In this document: positions 27,298-35,688 of the stretch, one piece after another | How the letters are laid out: each line of letters starts with the position of its first letter | Position numbering within the stretch: position 1 is the first letter of the stretch | Assembly (NCBI RefSeq): GCF_001044235.1 | Contig: NZ_JYNL01000060.1 | Location: 582 to 63,810 of the forward strand | DNA length: 63,229 nt | Source of the DNA: Mycolicibacterium chlorophenolicum | GTDB taxonomy: Bacteria; Actinomycetota; Actinomycetes; Mycobacteriales; Mycobacteriaceae | Direction: 5' to 3' | Notes under the pieces: generated by a model | The model's input: the letters and a program-made list of their open reading frames with translations, nothing else | Told to the model about the DNA's origin: nothing | Database searches by the model: none | Made by a program: the position numbers and the translations under genes

Positions 27298-28788
27298 GTG
27301 ACGGCAGTCAATGATCGGCTGGAAGTTGCAGCAAACATCGTTCCGATACCAACGAAAGTGCCCGCTTGGCAGCGGGGGTATGCACGTAGGCTGGTAGTCG
27401 TCGATGTTGTCGGTGTGTTGCTCGCGGTTGGACTCGCACAGTGGCTACGTTTCGGAGCGCTTACTGGCGACGTATCGACCTTGAAGTACCTTGACTACGC
27501 CCTGGTGTCGAGTGTCATCGCAGTCGCATGGGTGGCTGCCCTTGCCATCAACCATTCACGCTCAACCAGGGTGATCGGGTCTGGCGCGGAGGAGTACCGC
27601 CGTGTCCTGCTGGCCACGCTCGCAGTATTCGGCGGTGTGGCAATAATCTCTATGCTGTTCAAGCTCGAGATTGCCCGCGGCTACCTCATGATCGCGCTTC
27701 CGGTCGGGATCGTCACACTCACGATCTTCCGGTGGTTCGCCCGCCAAGCGGTCGTTCGGGTTCGGCAGAAGTACGGACGCTGCATCACGCGAGTGCTTGT
27801 GGTTGGAAGTGCGCCCGCCGTTCGTGATCTCACGACGTCGCTCCACCGCGAATCGCGTTCGGAGTACGAGGTGGTAGGCGCCTGCATCCCGGGCCCTATC
27901 CCTCGCACGAAGATAGACGTTCCTGGCGTGGGAGCCATTCCCACGTTTGGTGACGAGTCGAACGTCGTTGGGGCAGTGACGGCTACGAACAGTCACGCGG
28001 TCGCTGTGACGGCGACCGAGCGTTTGGATGGCCGAGGCATCCGTGATCTTTCATGGGAGCTCGAAAAGCTCGATATCGATCTTCTTGTCGCCCCCGGCGT
28101 CGTTGACATCGCCGGCCCACGCCTTCAGATGCGGCCCGTCGCTGGCCTGCCCCTGATCCATGTCGAGAAGCCGCAGTACCACGGCGCCAAGCGGTTCCAG
28201 AAGCGGCTGTTCGACGTCGCGTTCTCCAGCTCAGTCCTGCTTTTCGGGCTCCCAATCCTGGTTGCGGTCGCCCTCGCGGTGAAGTTCACCAGCAAGGGAC
28301 CGATCTTTTACCGCCAGGAGCGCATCGGTCTAGACGGTCATCCGTTCGAGATGATCAAGTTCCGCACCATGGTTGACGGCGCGGACACAATGGTCGACAA
28401 GCTTGCCGCTATGAACGAAAGCAAAGGCGGCGTGCTGTTCAAGATCCGTGAAGATCCGCGCGTAACTCGCGTCGGTCGCGTCCTCCGCAAGTACAGCATC
28501 GACGAGTTGCCGCAGTTCATCAACGTGCTCAAGCGCGACATGAGCGTCGTAGGCCCCCGCCCGCCACTGGCCAAGGAAGTGAAGTCGTACGACGACTACG
28601 CCAAGCGGCGCCTTCTCGTCCGTCCGGGCATCACGGGTCTGTGGCAGGTCAGCGGACGCTCCGACTTGTCGTGGGAGGACTCCGTCCGTCTCGACCTCTT
28701 CTACGTCGAGAACTGGTCGATGATCTCGGACCTGATCATCGCCTTCAAGACGGTCAAGGCAATGCTCGGCCATTCCGGCGCGTACTGA
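27298..28788 (+). CDS. Initiating polyprenyl-phosphate glycosylphosphotransferase (WcaJ/WbaP type)
   Basis: The 496-residue protein has four to five N-terminal helices (about 30-170), a Rossmann-like middle domain (VLVVGSAPAVRDL) and a C-terminal bacterial sugar transferase domain (about 300-496): KRLFDVAFSSSVLLFG, PIFYRQERIGLDGHPFEMIK, FRTMV, DELPQFINVLKRDMSVVGPR and PGITGLWQVSGRSDLSW. It moves a sugar-1-phosphate onto the polyprenyl phosphate carrier, the first step of repeat-unit assembly. GTG 27298 follows GGGGGGAAG. It marks the right end of the A+T-rich island. Confidence 0.93.
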   Translation: MTAVNDRLEVAANIVPIPTKVPAWQRGYARRLVVVDVVGVLLAVGLAQWLRFGALTGDVSTLKYLDYALVSSVIAVAWVAALAINHSRSTRVIGSGAEEYRRVLLATLAVFGGVAIISMLFKLEIARGYLMIALPVGIVTLTIFRWFARQAVVRVRQKYGRCITRVLVVGSAPAVRDLTTSLHRESRSEYEVVGACIPGPIPRTKIDVPGVGAIPTFGDESNVVGAVTATNSHAVAVTATERLDGRGIRDLSWELEKLDIDLLVAPGVVDIAGPRLQMRPVAGLPLIHVEKPQYHGAKRFQKRLFDVAFSSSVLLFGLPILVAVALAVKFTSKGPIFYRQERIGLDGHPFEMIKFRTMVDGADTMVDKLAAMNESKGGVLFKIREDPRVTRVGRVLRKYSIDELPQFINVLKRDMSVVGPRPPLAKEVKSYDDYAKRRLLVRPGITGLWQVSGRSDLSWEDSVRLDLFYVENWSMISDLIIAFKTVKAMLGHSGAY

Positions 28789-28879
28789 GGCCGGACCGCT
28801 CAGCAAGCCCGCTTCCCAAACGCCTCGCACCGTCGCTCAGGCTGGTGCAGCCGACCCGGCTGCTGTGCGCCGTGGCCCC

Positions 28880-29041
28880 TCAGCGACTGAGCCAACGCCC
28901 AAGCAGGCGATCAACCCAGCCATGAATGTCGTTGTCCTGCAACTGGAACCGCGGACATTCGCATAGCGAACAGTCCGTCCCGGCTCGATAGTGCTCGTGA
29001 GCGGCGCCCTCGTGACCACACCTGCACGTTTCGACCCGCAC
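28880..29041 (-). CDS. Small Cys-rich, probably zinc-binding protein
   Basis: The 53-residue product from GTG 29041 has ETCRCGHEGAAHEHYRAGTD then CSLCECPRF: two C-x-C/C-x-x-C-x-C groups and His residues that would bind one zinc. Similar short C-x-C-G-H...CxxCxCPRF proteins are widespread in actinobacteria, of unknown role. A TATCTT hexamer ends 7 bases before the GTG, which fits a leaderless transcript. A longer in-frame TTG start at 29080 is possible. Confidence 0.6.
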   Translation of the reverse strand: MRVETCRCGHEGAAHEHYRAGTDCSLCECPRFQLQDNDIHGWVDRLLGRWLSR

Positions 29042-29187
29042 GATGATCAAGATACGCCCGATTGAACCGTTTGCTGGCAAATACTGAGAATTTCCTGAGT
29101 CGCGAGTCGTGGGTGCTCAGACGACGCCGCCGGGGGAGCCGCTGAGATTGGCCCGCGCGAACCGCCGACGCTGAGTACAGTGCCTGC

Positions 29188-29706
29188 GTGGGCTATCCCG
29201 AGAACGTGCTGGCGCAGGACGAACACGTCGTCCTGCACCGGCATCCGCACTGGGGGCGACTCATCATCCCGGCGCTCATACTGATTATCGCGACCGCCGC
29301 CGCCGCGTTCCTGGCCGGCTACGTCAACACGCTCGCCTGGGAGCCGTCCGCGAAGAACATCGTGTTCCTGGTCATTGCTGCTGTCTGGCTCATCCTCATC
29401 GGCTGGCTCTCGGTCTGGCCGTTCCTCAACTGGTGGACCACCCACTTCGTCATCACCGACCGGCGCGTGATGTTCCGGCACGGCCTGATCACGCGGTCCG
29501 GCATCGACATCCCGTTGGCCCGCATCAACAGCGTCGAGTTCCGGCACGGCTTGCTCGACCGCATTCTGCGCACCGGCACGCTGATCATCGAATCCGCCTC
29601 TCAGGACCCCCTGGAGTTCCACGACATCCCGCAGGTCGAACGCGTCCACTCCCTGCTCTACCACGAGGTCTTCGACACCCTCGGATCGGAAGAATCCCCT
29701 AGTTGA
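29188..29706 (+). CDS. PH-domain membrane protein (Rv3278c homologue)
   Basis: The 172-residue protein starts MGYPENVLAQDEHVVLHRHP, matching the mycobacterial Rv3278c family. Two membrane helices (about 24-45 and 57-78) precede a bacterial PH-like domain with FVITDRRVMFRHGLITRSG and DIPLARINSVEFRHG. The role is unknown; these domains are thought to be membrane-bound binding modules. The start is GTG 29188. In M. tuberculosis the gene adjoins birA, but here birA is at 44.9 kb, showing rearrangement. Confidence 0.88.
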   Translation: MGYPENVLAQDEHVVLHRHPHWGRLIIPALILIIATAAAAFLAGYVNTLAWEPSAKNIVFLVIAAVWLILIGWLSVWPFLNWWTTHFVITDRRVMFRHGLITRSGIDIPLARINSVEFRHGLLDRILRTGTLIIESASQDPLEFHDIPQVERVHSLLYHEVFDTLGSEESPS

Positions 29707-29737
29707 CGGACAGCGGGCCGGTGGCTGCTGCAATACC

Positions 29738-30340
29738 GTGCACATTGTGGCGGACAGGCGACGGTCTGGAGTGCGCGCGGGGCCGCTGCCGGCGGCCGTG
29801 CTCGCCCTCGTCTCCGTACTGTTCCTCAACGGCGCCACGGGCACCCTCTTCTTCGCTCACGCCGAACCCGATCCGCTGCGCAAGGTCGACGCCATCGTCG
29901 TGCTCGGCGGCGAACACGACGGCCGAGAAGCGTACGGGCTCAAGCTTGCCGAACAGGGCTATGCACCGACGGTCCTGATGTCCGACCCCTACGGATCACG
30001 CGACCGGGTGATGAAGAAGTACTGCAAACGCCGCACCGACATCGAGGTGATCTGCCGGCCGCCGGTGCCCTCCACCACGCGTGGCGAAGCGCTGATGACA
30101 CGCAGTCTCGCCGAGCAGCGCGGCTGGCGCTCGGTCATCGTGATCAGCTGGCGCTACCACCTGCCACGGGCCCGCCGAATCTTCGACGTCTGTTTCGCGC
30201 CGCCCGGACGTACGGTGGTCATGCGCGACGTGCCGCGCACCTACCCGTTCTCCGTCGCAGATTGGCAGTTCACCTATCTCTACCAGTACGCCGCCTGGGT
30301 GAAAGCCGAAGTCCAAGGCTCCTGTAACTCGATCACCTGA
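29738..30340 (+). CDS. DUF218/YdcF-like envelope protein
   Basis: The 200-residue protein has one N-terminal helix (about 17-38) and the DUF218 core: VDAIVVLGGEHDGREAYGLK, STTRGEALMTRSLAEQRGW and VISWRYHLPRARRIF. The family is linked to envelope sugar-lipid metabolism in some bacteria, with no firm reaction. The start is GTG 29738, 31 bases after the PH-domain gene, so the two may be co-transcribed. The stop overlaps the stop of the convergent CrcB-like gene by 8 bases. Confidence 0.75.
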   Translation: MHIVADRRRSGVRAGPLPAAVLALVSVLFLNGATGTLFFAHAEPDPLRKVDAIVVLGGEHDGREAYGLKLAEQGYAPTVLMSDPYGSRDRVMKKYCKRRTDIEVICRPPVPSTTRGEALMTRSLAEQRGWRSVIVISWRYHLPRARRIFDVCFAPPGRTVVMRDVPRTYPFSVADWQFTYLYQYAAWVKAEVQGSCNSIT

Positions 30341-30704
30341 GTTTTCTGTACAGCGTCGCCCCGCCGCGCACCGCAAGATAGCCGAGCAGCGCGAACGTCA
30401 CGCCCACCACGCAGTAGACCGCCAACCTCTTGGTGACCGCCACCGTGCTGCGCACCGGCGCGTCGGCGCCCACCCACATCGGCGACGCCACGGCCATCGT
30501 CACCATGCTCGCCGCCGACCCCAGCACGCCGTACGCCAACACCGCCGTCACTTTCGGCGAAAGCAGTTGGGCGCTCAGCATTCCCATCAACCCACAGATC
30601 GCCGCCGCGGCGACCAGCAGCCGCGTCCCCGTCGGCCGGCGCATCAGCAGCGCGCCTATCGCCGAACCCGCCGCGCCGCCGAGGGCCACCAGCAGCCACG
30701 TCAC
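30333..30704 (-). CDS. CrcB-like small membrane protein, second of a pair
   Basis: The 123-residue protein has four hydrophobic helices and the LLVALGGAAGSAIGALLMRR opening typical of CrcB/Fluc fluoride channels, which act as dual-topology dimers. Expected pore residues are not evident: no VN motif in helix 2 and no FTTFS box in helix 3, where LGSAASMVTMAVASP stands instead. GTG 30704 overlaps the stop of the partner gene (GTGA), so the two are coupled and may form a heterodimer. Fluoride transport is therefore doubtful. Confidence 0.7.
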   Translation of the reverse strand: MTWLLVALGGAAGSAIGALLMRRPTGTRLLVAAAAICGLMGMLSAQLLSPKVTAVLAYGVLGSAASMVTMAVASPMWVGADAPVRSTVAVTKRLAVYCVVGVTFALLGYLAVRGGATLYRKLR

Positions 30705-31072
30705 CGCGCCACCACGCGCGCCGCCAGCAGTCCGCACAGCAGCCCGATGACCGCCGCCGCCGGCGTCCCGATCAGGAACGCGATCGACAGCTTTGGCGGC
30801 TGGCTGATGGTGAGCACCGCCCACGCGCTGAGACTCGCCGCGCTCGCACACGCACCGAAGACCGCCACGCGTAGCGCCGACGTCAGCCCGACCGCCACCA
30901 GGAAGCCCGCCACCAGGAACGCCACCGCGGCCGTCACCGTCGTCGACACAAAGACGTGGCGCGGCAACGGCCACGCCGTCGCCGTCGCGTACCGCACCAG
31001 CGCACCCACCGTGCCGCCCGCGACGAGAGCGGCCGTGTGAGTGGGGGATTGGCGGTGTCGGGCGGGCACCAA
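30701..31072 (-). CDS. CrcB-like small membrane protein, first of a pair
   Basis: The 123-residue, four-helix protein has LVAGGTVGALVRYATATAWP, matching the GGxxGxxxRY signature of CrcB/Fluc. Helix 2 reads FVSTTVTAAVAFLVAGFLV, where fluoride channels have a conserved Asn, and helix 3 reads FGACASAASLSAWAV, where they have the Phe box. It is a recognisable but diverged member. The start is TTG 31072 or GTG 31069. It is divergent from the GAF gene, with a 70-base shared promoter region. Confidence 0.72.
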   Translation of the reverse strand: MVPARHRQSPTHTAALVAGGTVGALVRYATATAWPLPRHVFVSTTVTAAVAFLVAGFLVAVGLTSALRVAVFGACASAASLSAWAVLTISQPPKLSIAFLIGTPAAAVIGLLCGLLAARVVAR

Positions 31073-31142
31073 CTCAGGCTATGCGGATGTGGCTTTCGAT
31101 GCTCGGGCACGCGCTGACGCCGATGTCAGATACCGTGGACGG

Positions 31143-31868
31143 GTGTCTGGTTCGCTGAAGCGTTTTGACGAATGGCTCAACCGCCAACTCGAGCAGTGTG
31201 CGCGCGACGCAGGCGAGGACGTGAACACCTATGTGGCGCGTGCGGTCGCGTCGAAGATGGTGGCCGACCAACGCCTGGCTGACAGCGCCGCCGTCGAGCG
31301 GCTCATGGAGCACCTCTCGCAGTCCGGCGTGTTTGCCGGCACCGACATGCCGAGTGTGTCCACCGTGATCGCCGACCCCGACCGGCTGCGCTCGCTGTAT
31401 GCCACCGGGCTGCTCGACTCGCCGCCCGAGGAGATCTACGACCGCATCACCCGTGCGGCGGCCGACGCGCTGGACGCCCCGAACTCCTGCGTGACCCTCG
31501 TCGACGTCGACCGGCAATTCTTCAAGAGCGCGGTGGGCATGGAGACGGGTACGCCGGAGGAACGGCAGACGCCACTGTCGCGGTCGATCTGCCAGTACGC
31601 CGTGGCTAACGGGCTGCCGCTGATCCTCGAGGACGCTCGGACTGACCCGGTGTTCAAGAATCATCCCGCCGTTCGCGACGGGACCGTCGTCGCGTACCTC
31701 GGCATCCCGCTGTCCGACGACGAGGGCAATGCCATCGGCACGCTGTGTGTTTTCGACACCAAGCCGCGGCTGTGGGGGACCGGCCACGTGCAGGTCCTCA
31801 ACGACCTGGCCGGACTGGCCGCCGAGCGCATCTTCGGCCCGGGCTCCGGCCGGGCAGCGGGAGCCTAG
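31143..31868 (+). CDS. GAF-domain protein
   Basis: From GTG 31143 the 241-residue protein has a helical N-terminus (about 1-60), then PDRLRSLYATGLLDSPPEE, a common lead-in to GAF domains, and the GAF core with TLVDVDRQFFKSAVGM, SICQYAVANGLPLILEDART and IGTLCVFDTKPR. No output domain follows, so it may sense a small molecule and act on a partner. Earlier in-frame starts would overlap the divergent CrcB-like gene. Ligand and partner are unknown. Confidence 0.8.
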   Translation: MSGSLKRFDEWLNRQLEQCARDAGEDVNTYVARAVASKMVADQRLADSAAVERLMEHLSQSGVFAGTDMPSVSTVIADPDRLRSLYATGLLDSPPEEIYDRITRAAADALDAPNSCVTLVDVDRQFFKSAVGMETGTPEERQTPLSRSICQYAVANGLPLILEDARTDPVFKNHPAVRDGTVVAYLGIPLSDDEGNAIGTLCVFDTKPRLWGTGHVQVLNDLAGLAAERIFGPGSGRAAGA

Positions 31869-31996
31869 CTACCCCATCTGCCACTGCACGGTCGTTCAGG
31901 TTGGCAAATTGACACTCGTCGATGGCATTTCCCCTGCGGGGTGCGCTCAGCACACTTAGAGTTGGATCCCTCAGTGCCTTTCCGGGGGATCCGCGC

Positions 31997-33532
31997 ATGC
32001 AGCTCGACACGAAGCAATCGGTATACACGCCGAGCGCTCGGCCGACGACTCCGCTGCGCGCAGCGACACCGCGTCTCGATGTCGCCAAACCCCCACTCTG
32101 GCGCCGCGTCGTCGACTACTTGCGTGACGAGTCGGGCTACGTCGCCGTCACTGTCGGTCTCGATGTGTGGGCCGGGTTCTGGGCGGTGATGATCACCCAT
32201 TGGCAGATCGACGAACAGGACGCCCTCGGCGTCTTGCCCTGGTCGTGGCTGTTCATCCCCATGCTGATCCTCTTGCTGGCCACTCGGTCGATGTACAAGC
32301 GCAGGCTCACCCACCAGTTCCTCGACGAGTTCGAACCCGTCGAGACCTCGGTCGCCGTGGCCGTCCTCCTTACGCTGGCCGTCATCACCTGGGTCGTCGC
32401 GCCCTTCGAGCCCGGCTCCACCGTTCCCGACGACTACGTGCGCGCCGGCGAGATGATGGTGCGGATCTGGCTGTGGGCTGCGTGCCTGGTGCCGCTGGTC
32501 CGCCTCTGCCGATCGCTGGCCCAGCGCTACCTCCGGCGCAAGTTCAACTTCGGCAAGCCGGCGATCATCGTGGGCAGCGGCCCGGTCGCCCACCAGATCA
32601 TCACCCGGATGCAGCAGGTGCCCGATTACGGCTTGCGCCCCGTCGGCATCATCGACGACGTCCGACCTGCGAACGCCGAAGTCGAGGGCGTGCCCTATCT
32701 CGGGACCACCGACAACCTCGAACGGGCCGTGGTCACCACCGGTGCGGAGAAACTGATCATCGCCCAGTCGGCGGTACCCGACGACCGGCTGGCCGCCGTT
32801 GCTCAGCGCGCGCACAACCTCGGCATGAAAGTCCGTGTGGTGCCGCGCATGATGGACGTCGTCGGCGTCGGCGCCACCATCGAGCACATGGGTGGCATCC
32901 CACTGATGGTGCTCGCCCATACCAACCCGAGGGGCTGGCAGTTCGCGGTCAAGCACGCCATGGACCGCACCTTCGCCACCGTTGGTCTGGTGCTGATCTC
33001 GCCACTGTTCCTGACGCTGATGCTGCTGGTCCGGCTCAGCTCGCCGGGGCCGATCTTCTTCGGGCAGGACCGAATCGGCCGTGACGGCAGAGTGTTTCAG
33101 TGCCTGAAGTTCCGCAGCATGCGGCCCGCCGACCCGTCGGGTGAGGCCTTCCAGCTGAAGGACGGCGCGGCCCCCGGCGGTGTCGAGGGCGAGGACCGGC
33201 GCACCTGGATCGGCAAGATCATGCGCAAGACCTCTATGGACGAATTACCCCAGCTGCTCAACGTGATCCGCGGAGACATGAGCCTGGTCGGCCCGCGGCC
33301 CGAGCGGCCCGAATTCGTCGACCTGTTCGAGATGCAGATCCGCCGCTACGGCGATCGGCACCGCGTCAAGGCCGGCATGACCGGCTGGGCGCAGGTGCAC
33401 GGCCTGCGCGGGCAGACTTCGATCGCCGACCGCGCCGAATTCGACAACTTCTACATCGAGAACTGGTCGATCCTGCTCGACCTCAAGACTCTGGCGCTGA
33501 CCGTGCTCGCGGTGCTCAAGAGCGCCGAGTAG
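31997..33532 (+). CDS. Second initiating polyprenyl-phosphate glycosylphosphotransferase
   Basis: From ATG 31997 (GGGGGA 7 bases upstream) the 511-residue protein has four N-terminal helices, a Rossmann-like domain (PAIIVGSGPVAHQIITRM) and a C-terminal sugar transferase domain: AMDRTFATVGLVLISPLFL, FFGQDRIGRDGRVFQCLKFR, SMDELPQLLNVIRGDMSLVG and GMTGWAQVHGLRGQ. It starts lipid-linked glycan synthesis like the protein at 27.3 kb, but has a longer catalytic insert (about 400-415). It may start a different glycan; the neighbours are a cis-prenyltransferase homologue and a flavoprotein. Confidence 0.9.
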   Translation: MQLDTKQSVYTPSARPTTPLRAATPRLDVAKPPLWRRVVDYLRDESGYVAVTVGLDVWAGFWAVMITHWQIDEQDALGVLPWSWLFIPMLILLLATRSMYKRRLTHQFLDEFEPVETSVAVAVLLTLAVITWVVAPFEPGSTVPDDYVRAGEMMVRIWLWAACLVPLVRLCRSLAQRYLRRKFNFGKPAIIVGSGPVAHQIITRMQQVPDYGLRPVGIIDDVRPANAEVEGVPYLGTTDNLERAVVTTGAEKLIIAQSAVPDDRLAAVAQRAHNLGMKVRVVPRMMDVVGVGATIEHMGGIPLMVLAHTNPRGWQFAVKHAMDRTFATVGLVLISPLFLTLMLLVRLSSPGPIFFGQDRIGRDGRVFQCLKFRSMRPADPSGEAFQLKDGAAPGGVEGEDRRTWIGKIMRKTSMDELPQLLNVIRGDMSLVGPRPERPEFVDLFEMQIRRYGDRHRVKAGMTGWAQVHGLRGQTSIADRAEFDNFYIENWSILLDLKTLALTVLAVLKSAE

Positions 33533-33643
33533 ACGTTTGCCGACGGGGGGAATACATGCAGACGATTTCGGCCAATTGAATTCGTGTCCAGAGTTTCTGC
33601 CATACCCTGTGCTTTGGGGAGGCTTACATAGGTTGGGGGAGGT

Positions 33644-34297
33644 GTGGGCGACGGGCCGAACCATGTCGGGCTGATCCCCGACGGTTTGCGGCGGTGGGCG
33701 GTCAGTAACGACACCACGCTGGCTGAGGCGTATCTGCGCGGCGCCCACAAAGTCGTCGAGATCCTGCAGGTCCTGCAACGGCACGGCGTGCGGACCGTCA
33801 CCGTCTACAACCTGAGCCGGGCCAACCTCGGCCGCACCCACGACGAGCTCGACGCCGTCTACCAGGCCTCACTGCACTTTCTCACCACGCTGATCCCCAC
33901 CCACTTCGACCCCGCGGTGTGCAGTCTGCGCCTGCACGGTGATCGAAAAGCGTTGCCCGACAACTACGTCGCCGCCGTTCACGATCTCGAGGTCGCGATG
34001 ACCGGCAGCGCGTTCCGCATCAACATGCTCGCCGCCTACGATGCCTACGACGAACTGCGCGACGCGCATCGGCGCGCGCAGCAGGAGGACTGCGACATCG
34101 CCTCGGCGTTCGAGATCGGCGAGGTCGACCTCGTCATCCGGACCACTCCCGAGCCGCTGCTCAGCGGGTTCCTGCCGCTCCAAAGCCAGTATGCGCAGCT
34201 GCACTTCCTGGATACCCCGCTCAACGACCTCACCACTGAGCACATCGACGACGTCATCGCCGCCTACCGCGGCCTGCCGCAATTGCGGGGGCGGTAG
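33644..34297 (+). CDS. Diverged cis-prenyltransferase (UppS-like)
   Basis: The 217-residue protein is short for UppS. It keeps DG..RWA (Asp13, Gly14, Arg17, Trp18) in HVGLIPDGLRRWAV, His35, and VDLVIRTTPE (Arg166, Glu170). Several catalytic residues of E. coli UppS are replaced: Asn28 and Gly29 by Leu and Arg, Arg200 by Leu in EPLLSGFL, and the metal-binding Glu213 by Gln185 in YAQLHF. It may be an inactive partner, or make an unusual prenyl product. GTG 33644 follows GGGGAGG. Only 2 bases separate it from the flavoprotein gene. Confidence 0.82.
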   Translation: MGDGPNHVGLIPDGLRRWAVSNDTTLAEAYLRGAHKVVEILQVLQRHGVRTVTVYNLSRANLGRTHDELDAVYQASLHFLTTLIPTHFDPAVCSLRLHGDRKALPDNYVAAVHDLEVAMTGSAFRINMLAAYDAYDELRDAHRRAQQEDCDIASAFEIGEVDLVIRTTPEPLLSGFLPLQSQYAQLHFLDTPLNDLTTEHIDDVIAAYRGLPQLRGR

Positions 34298-34299
34298 CC

Positions 34300-35688
34300 G
34301 TGGAGCGCACCCCCCTCATCATCGGTGCGGGGCCCGCGGGCCTGTCCGCCGGGCTCGAACTGACCCGGCGCGGCGTCATCCCGACGATTCTGGAATCCAC
34401 CGGCGGCATCGGCGGGCTGGCCCGCACCCAGGTCGACGGCGACTGGCGCATCGACCCCGGCGGCCACCGGTTCTTCACCCGCAGCGAGGAAGTCGCCGAC
34501 CTCTGGCGTTCGCTGCTGCCCGAGGATCAGTGGCTCGCCGTCCCCCGCAGTTCCGCGATGCTCGTCAACAACCGCTACGTCCGGTACCCCCTGATGGGAC
34601 GCGACCTGCTGCTGCAGCTCGCGGTCGGCGACGTGGTGCGCGGCGCCGGCGGCTATGCCTGGGCACGCCTGCGTCGGCAGACCCGGATCGAGCGGCGCGA
34701 GACCAGCTTTCAGGAGTGGGGGCGCTCGGAGTTCGGCCGGCACTGGTACGAACTCTTCTTCGACGGCTACGTCCGCAAAACCTGGCTCGCCGACCCCGAG
34801 AACATTGCCAGCGACTGGGCCAATCAGCGCATCAAGCCGATCGGGTGGCAGCTGTCGAAGAATGAACAGGCCGTCGACCAGGACGTGTTCCGGTACCCGC
34901 GCTACGGACCCGGCCAGCTGTGGGAAGCCGCGGCGAAGAAGCTCGCCGACGCCGGCGTCGACATCAGGCAGAACGCGATGGCGACGAGCGCCCACTACGA
35001 CGGCCGAACCTGGACGGTCGCCACCGACCGGGGCGACATCGTCACCGGGGACGCGCTGTTCTCCTCCATGCCGCTGCGCCTGCTGGTCACCATGCTCGAC
35101 CCGGCGCCGCCGGAGCACATCCGCGCCGTCGCCGACCAACTGCGCCACCGGTCCCTGATCACCGTCGCGGTGGCGCTGCGCAAGCACTACGACATCCCCT
35201 ACAACTGGGTGTACACCCCGGGCCCCAACTTCCACGTCGGCCGCATCCAGAACTACCGACGCTGGTCGCAGGATCTCTGCCCCAAGGGCTTCAACGGCAC
35301 CTACCTGGGCTTCGAATACTTCCTGCTGCCCGACCAGGACCTGTGGCTCGCCAACGAGCACGGTCTGGGCGCCATCGTCGAACGTGATCTGCACCAACTC
35401 GGATTCAAGAACCCGCAGATCGAGCGGGTGATGATCACCCGGTCCAAGTTCGCCTACCCGATTCACGACCCGGCGCGCGACCGCAGCGTCGTCCGCATCC
35501 GCGACTACCTGCGCGAGCATTACCCGTCGCTGCACCCGATCGGCCGCAACGGCATGCACCACTACGACAACCAGGACCACGCGATGCTCAGCGCGATCCG
35601 CAGCGTCGGCAAGTACTTCGGTGAGAACGTCGACCCCTGGCAGGTCAACACCGACCTCAGCTACCAGGAGCAGGGGCTGCGTCGCTAG
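34300..35688 (+). CDS. UDP-galactopyranose-mutase-like flavoprotein
   Basis: The 462-residue protein begins PLIIGAGPAGLSAGLELTRR (FAD-binding GxGxxG) and has GGIGGLARTQVDGDWRIDPG and GGHRFFT, the pattern of UGM-like and amine-oxidase-type NAD(P)-binding flavoproteins in polysaccharide clusters. It could ring-contract a UDP-sugar or act on a prenyl chain made with the gene 2 bases upstream; sequence does not decide. The start is GTG 34300. The stop overlaps the GtrA gene stop by 4 bases. Confidence 0.82.
   Translation: MERTPLIIGAGPAGLSAGLELTRRGVIPTILESTGGIGGLARTQVDGDWRIDPGGHRFFTRSEEVADLWRSLLPEDQWLAVPRSSAMLVNNRYVRYPLMGRDLLLQLAVGDVVRGAGGYAWARLRRQTRIERRETSFQEWGRSEFGRHWYELFFDGYVRKTWLADPENIASDWANQRIKPIGWQLSKNEQAVDQDVFRYPRYGPGQLWEAAAKKLADAGVDIRQNAMATSAHYDGRTWTVATDRGDIVTGDALFSSMPLRLLVTMLDPAPPEHIRAVADQLRHRSLITVAVALRKHYDIPYNWVYTPGPNFHVGRIQNYRRWSQDLCPKGFNGTYLGFEYFLLPDQDLWLANEHGLGAIVERDLHQLGFKNPQIERVMITRSKFAYPIHDPARDRSVVRIRDYLREHYPSLHPIGRNGMHHYDNQDHAMLSAIRSVGKYFGENVDPWQVNTDLSYQEQGLRR

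Noticed and set aside
4024..28788. Insertion sequence or integrase responsible for the island
   Set aside because: No transposase, recombinase, tRNA gene or flanking direct repeat could be found, so the mechanism of gain stays open.
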